NCBI GenBank assembly: GCA_018399395.1
Contig: JAGYOI010000054.1
Coordinates: forward strand, 1-7,513
Direction: 5' to 3'
DNA length: 7,513 nt
DNA from: Prolixibacteraceae bacterium
GTDB lineage: Bacteria > Bacteroidota > Bacteroidia > Bacteroidales > Prolixibacteraceae
Both the position numbers and the translations under genes were made by a program. The notes below the pieces were generated by a model. That model was not told the origin of the DNA and did no database searches. It saw only the letters and a program-made list of their open reading frames with translations. The stretch's first letter is position 1. The number at the start of each line of letters is the position of its first letter. This document shows positions 5,662-7,513 of this stretch, in pieces.

Positions 5662-7053
5662 TTATTGTCCTATACTACTTCGAATGGCAGTCATTGCTTC
5701 GTCAGCAGTCATTTTACCTTCAACTACTTCCCTGAAATAGATGGGTGTGTTAGTATGCTGATCGTTTAAAACCCATGAACTGGTTTCGTAATAGCGATAG
5801 GTGTTTGTTCCGAAATGATCCTGTATCTGTCGTACAAATTCTTCAAACTGATCGCCTCCCAGGGCAGCATTCGACAAGTTTCCTTTAATACCGGTAGGGC
5901 ATTTGGTATAACGGCTCCACATTTCGGCAATGTTGGGTTTGTTCATGGCTAATAGAAACTTCACGGCCTTATCTTTGTGCGGAGCATTTTTTGGCACGCC
6001 CCAAGTAACCGGATAGGAAGCCGGATAAGTTATATGGGTTTTAAAAGCCGGATATTCGCAGGGCAAACAGTTCAAAACCTTTTCACTGTCGATTACTTCC
6101 CAGATGTTATACATCCACGAACCATTTACATAAAACAAACATTTGCCATCTAACATCATATTGTGGGTGTTACCCCATTCCGTTTCCTCCCATTTGGGAT
6201 TTATGGGGTCATATTTTGCAATGCTTTCCATGGCTTCGAGGGTTTTGCCCCAGGCCTGTAGTCTTTTCTCGGTAATGGTTCCCGATAGAAATTCTTCACG
6301 GTCATTGAGTAATGATGAATAAAGGTTAATGGCAATTGACATGGTTGTTTCCCAAACGTACGACTCATAAATCGGGATGATATAGTCATCAGGATTATTT
6401 TGATTGTACCGGTAAGTTGCTTTCAGGTAGTTTGCAAAGTCATCAAAGGTCATTCCAAATTGTTTAACCTCAATGCCAATTTTATCGGCTACTTCTTTGT
6501 TTGCCCAAACTGCCCAATACTGGCCTTCGACGTATGGTCCCGGAATAATACCGTTCCAGGCGGCCTTAGCTTCATCTGTTAGCAATTCAGGGATTGTACC
6601 TTCCCGGAATTCCTCAATCTGACTGAAATCAACCAAGTGCTTTTTTGCCCAGTCGGGATCGTTTAAAATCTTAGTTAATTCCTGATATTCCCCGTTTATG
6701 CGTAAAATATCCCAGTTAGCCAGATCCTCTTCGATAACCCTTGCGATATATTTTTGGTTGCTTAGCCGATCATTTTTATCGTAGTAAATATCCTCGGGAA
6801 ATTTCAAATTAACCTTGATGTTTTGGTTTTCAAATTCATAAACCCGTGCAATATTTTTCACAAAATCTTCGCGGATTCCTTCGTTTAGCCAGTGTCCTAC
6901 AAAGTTGATTGTATCGGTGTAGGTAATTGCATCAATCATTTCTGCATTTTTTTGCTCTTGTTCGTTTCTTGAACATGCATTGCTTAGCAAAATGAAGGCT
7001 AAAAGCAGCATAATTGATTTTGGCTGTATGTTGATTTTAAATTTTTTAATCAT
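5662..7053 (-). CDS. Extracellular solute-binding lipoprotein (family 1/sugar-type)
   Basis: Binds a small ligand, often a sugar or oligosaccharide, in a two-lobed cleft on the outside of a membrane. The 463-residue product has a lipoprotein signal: positively charged start, hydrophobic core 14-23 and Cys27 in LSNAC, a loose lipobox acceptable for this phylum. Features of the ABC-type family 1 binding fold are an early lobe strand INFVGHW (about 48-54), the W-D-I-L-R-I strand for the bound-state hinge, WNGIIPGPYVEGQYWAVWANKEVADKIG (the usual 'P....G..yal..NK.....G' pattern), FYVNGSWM for the second lobe, and a W-G-V-P-K-N-A strand near the C-terminal helices. Start: Met1 sits 21 bp after the chemoreceptor stop; Met15 would destroy the signal peptide. 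No permease or ATPase gene follows; a terminator does. That and the neighbour suggest a ligand-sensing partner of the receptor rather than a transporter subunit. The ligand is unknown. Confidence 0.88.
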   Translation of the reverse strand: MIKKFKINIQPKSIMLLLAFILLSNACSRNEQEQKNAEMIDAITYTDTINFVGHWLNEGIREDFVKNIARVYEFENQNIKVNLKFPEDIYYDKNDRLSNQKYIARVIEEDLANWDILRINGEYQELTKILNDPDWAKKHLVDFSQIEEFREGTIPELLTDEAKAAWNGIIPGPYVEGQYWAVWANKEVADKIGIEVKQFGMTFDDFANYLKATYRYNQNNPDDYIIPIYESYVWETTMSIAINLYSSLLNDREEFLSGTITEKRLQAWGKTLEAMESIAKYDPINPKWEETEWGNTHNMMLDGKCLFYVNGSWMYNIWEVIDSEKVLNCLPCEYPAFKTHITYPASYPVTWGVPKNAPHKDKAVKFLLAMNKPNIAEMWSRYTKCPTGIKGNLSNAALGGDQFEEFVRQIQDHFGTNTYRYYETSSWVLNDQHTNTPIYFREVVEGKMTADEAMTAIRSSIGQ

Positions 7054-7074
7054 TGAACAGAAATTTATTATTGG

Positions 7075-7513
7075 TTATTCTTCAACATTGAAAAAGCGAA
7101 TACTTTTCTCCAGATCATCGGCTTCTTTATTCAGGACTTTTGAATTTTGAGCCATCTCATCGGCGGTAGATGCATATTGCTGGATAACAATATTCAAATC
7201 CTGTATGGCGTTATTGATTTGAGAAGCACCATTACTTTGTTCGTTGCCCGAAGTAGTAATTTCATTCACGAGCTGCGATGTTTTCTCAATTTCAGGAGCA
7301 ATTTGCATCATAAACTCGTGTGCATTGGTTGTAATGCTAACCGACTTCTCCGAAATCTTGGTTATTTCATCGGCAGCTTTGCGACTGTTTTCAGCCAACC
7401 GGCGTACTTCCTGTGCCACAACGGCAAAGCCTTTGCCGTGTTCTCCTGCCCGTGCGGCTTCAACAGCTGCGTTTAGGGCTAAAATATTGGTTTGGAAAGC
7501 AATGTCGTTCACA
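7075..7513 (-). CDS. Methyl-accepting chemotaxis protein, C-terminal signalling domain (5' end outside window)
   Basis: Chemoreceptors form trimers of dimers that control the CheA kinase through CheW. The visible 145 residues begin inside the hairpin tip: [21 protein letters not shown] then [18 protein letters not shown] is the most conserved stretch of all MCPs. The trimer contacts equivalent to E. coli Tsr Phe373, Glu385 and Arg388 are present with the same spacing (Phe6, Glu18, Arg21 of the visible part). The rest is the descending coiled coil rich in Ser, Thr, Gln and Glu where methylation sites lie, ending in IRFFNVEE with no CheR-docking NWETF-type pentapeptide. The GTG at 7512-7510 is an internal valine, not a start; the sensor, membrane and HAMP parts lie beyond the right edge. 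The binding lipoprotein gene follows 21 bp downstream. In this phylum the output may be gliding, pilus motility or another Che-type pathway. Confidence 0.95.
   Translation of the reverse strand, partial: VNDIAFQTNILALNAAVEAARAGEHGKGFAVVAQEVRRLAENSRKAADEITKISEKSVSITTNAHEFMMQIAPEIEKTSQLVNEITTSGNEQSNGASQINNAIQDLNIVIQQYASTADEMAQNSKVLNKEADDLEKSIRFFNVEE

Noticed and set aside
6201..6582. Short open frames on both strands (62 and 60 codons) inside the solute-binding gene
   Set aside because: Both overlap well-conserved parts of the binding protein and show no start signals or motifs.
7075..7512. Free-standing 145-residue protein starting at a GTG near the right edge
   Set aside because: The GTG encodes an internal valine within the conserved chemoreceptor tip; the frame continues out of the window, so this is a truncated view of a longer MCP.

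Overview
The window looks like chromosomal DNA from a member of the Bacteroidota, probably a marine or gut-type Bacteroidales/Marinilabiliales relative; that rank is inferred, not proven. Evidence: moderate-to-low GC, A-rich leaders mostly without Shine-Dalgarno sequences, -7 boxes of the Bacteroidota form TAnnTTTG (1052-1059 and 3062-3069), lipoproteins with loose lipoboxes, an OmpH/Skp-like protein with an N-terminal hydrophobic segment, and a secreted six-bladed beta-propeller-like protein. I see no mobile element, tRNA, rRNA or CRISPR array.

Layout. A proline dehydrogenase gene runs leftwards off the left edge (1-863, minus). A 241-bp divergent spacer separates it from an ompH/skp-like periplasmic chaperone gene (1105-1707, plus), which ends in a clear hairpin terminator. 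Next, on the plus strand, is a family 2-type glycosyltransferase (1811-3061) whose leader is a degenerate 7-bp tandem repeat running up to the start codon. A 77-residue membrane-anchored protein follows (3098-3331), with its own -7 box and a strong ribosome binding site. It collides tail-to-tail, with a 7-bp overlap, with a minus-strand pair: apbE (5550-4549), an FAD:protein FMN transferase lipoprotein, followed 18 bp later by a secreted beta-propeller-like protein (4530-3325). Upstream of apbE a 14-bp perfect hairpin with a T-tract closes another minus-strand unit: the signalling domain of a methyl-accepting chemotaxis protein (7513-7075, cut by the right edge) and, 21 bp downstream, a lipoprotein of the extracellular solute-binding family (7053-5662).

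How they work together. The chemoreceptor and solute-binding lipoprotein form a likely two-gene sensory unit, with no ABC permease or ATPase visible after the binding protein. ApbE supplies covalent FMN to extracytoplasmic electron-transfer proteins (Na+-NQR/Rnf or other FMN-binding-domain proteins), but no substrate gene is in the window. The remaining genes are mostly single-gene units for amino-acid catabolism, envelope protein folding and glycan or glycolipid transfer. No complete new system is demonstrable here; the best leads are the heptamer-repeat leader, the chemoreceptor/binding-protein pair and the unclassified small membrane protein.
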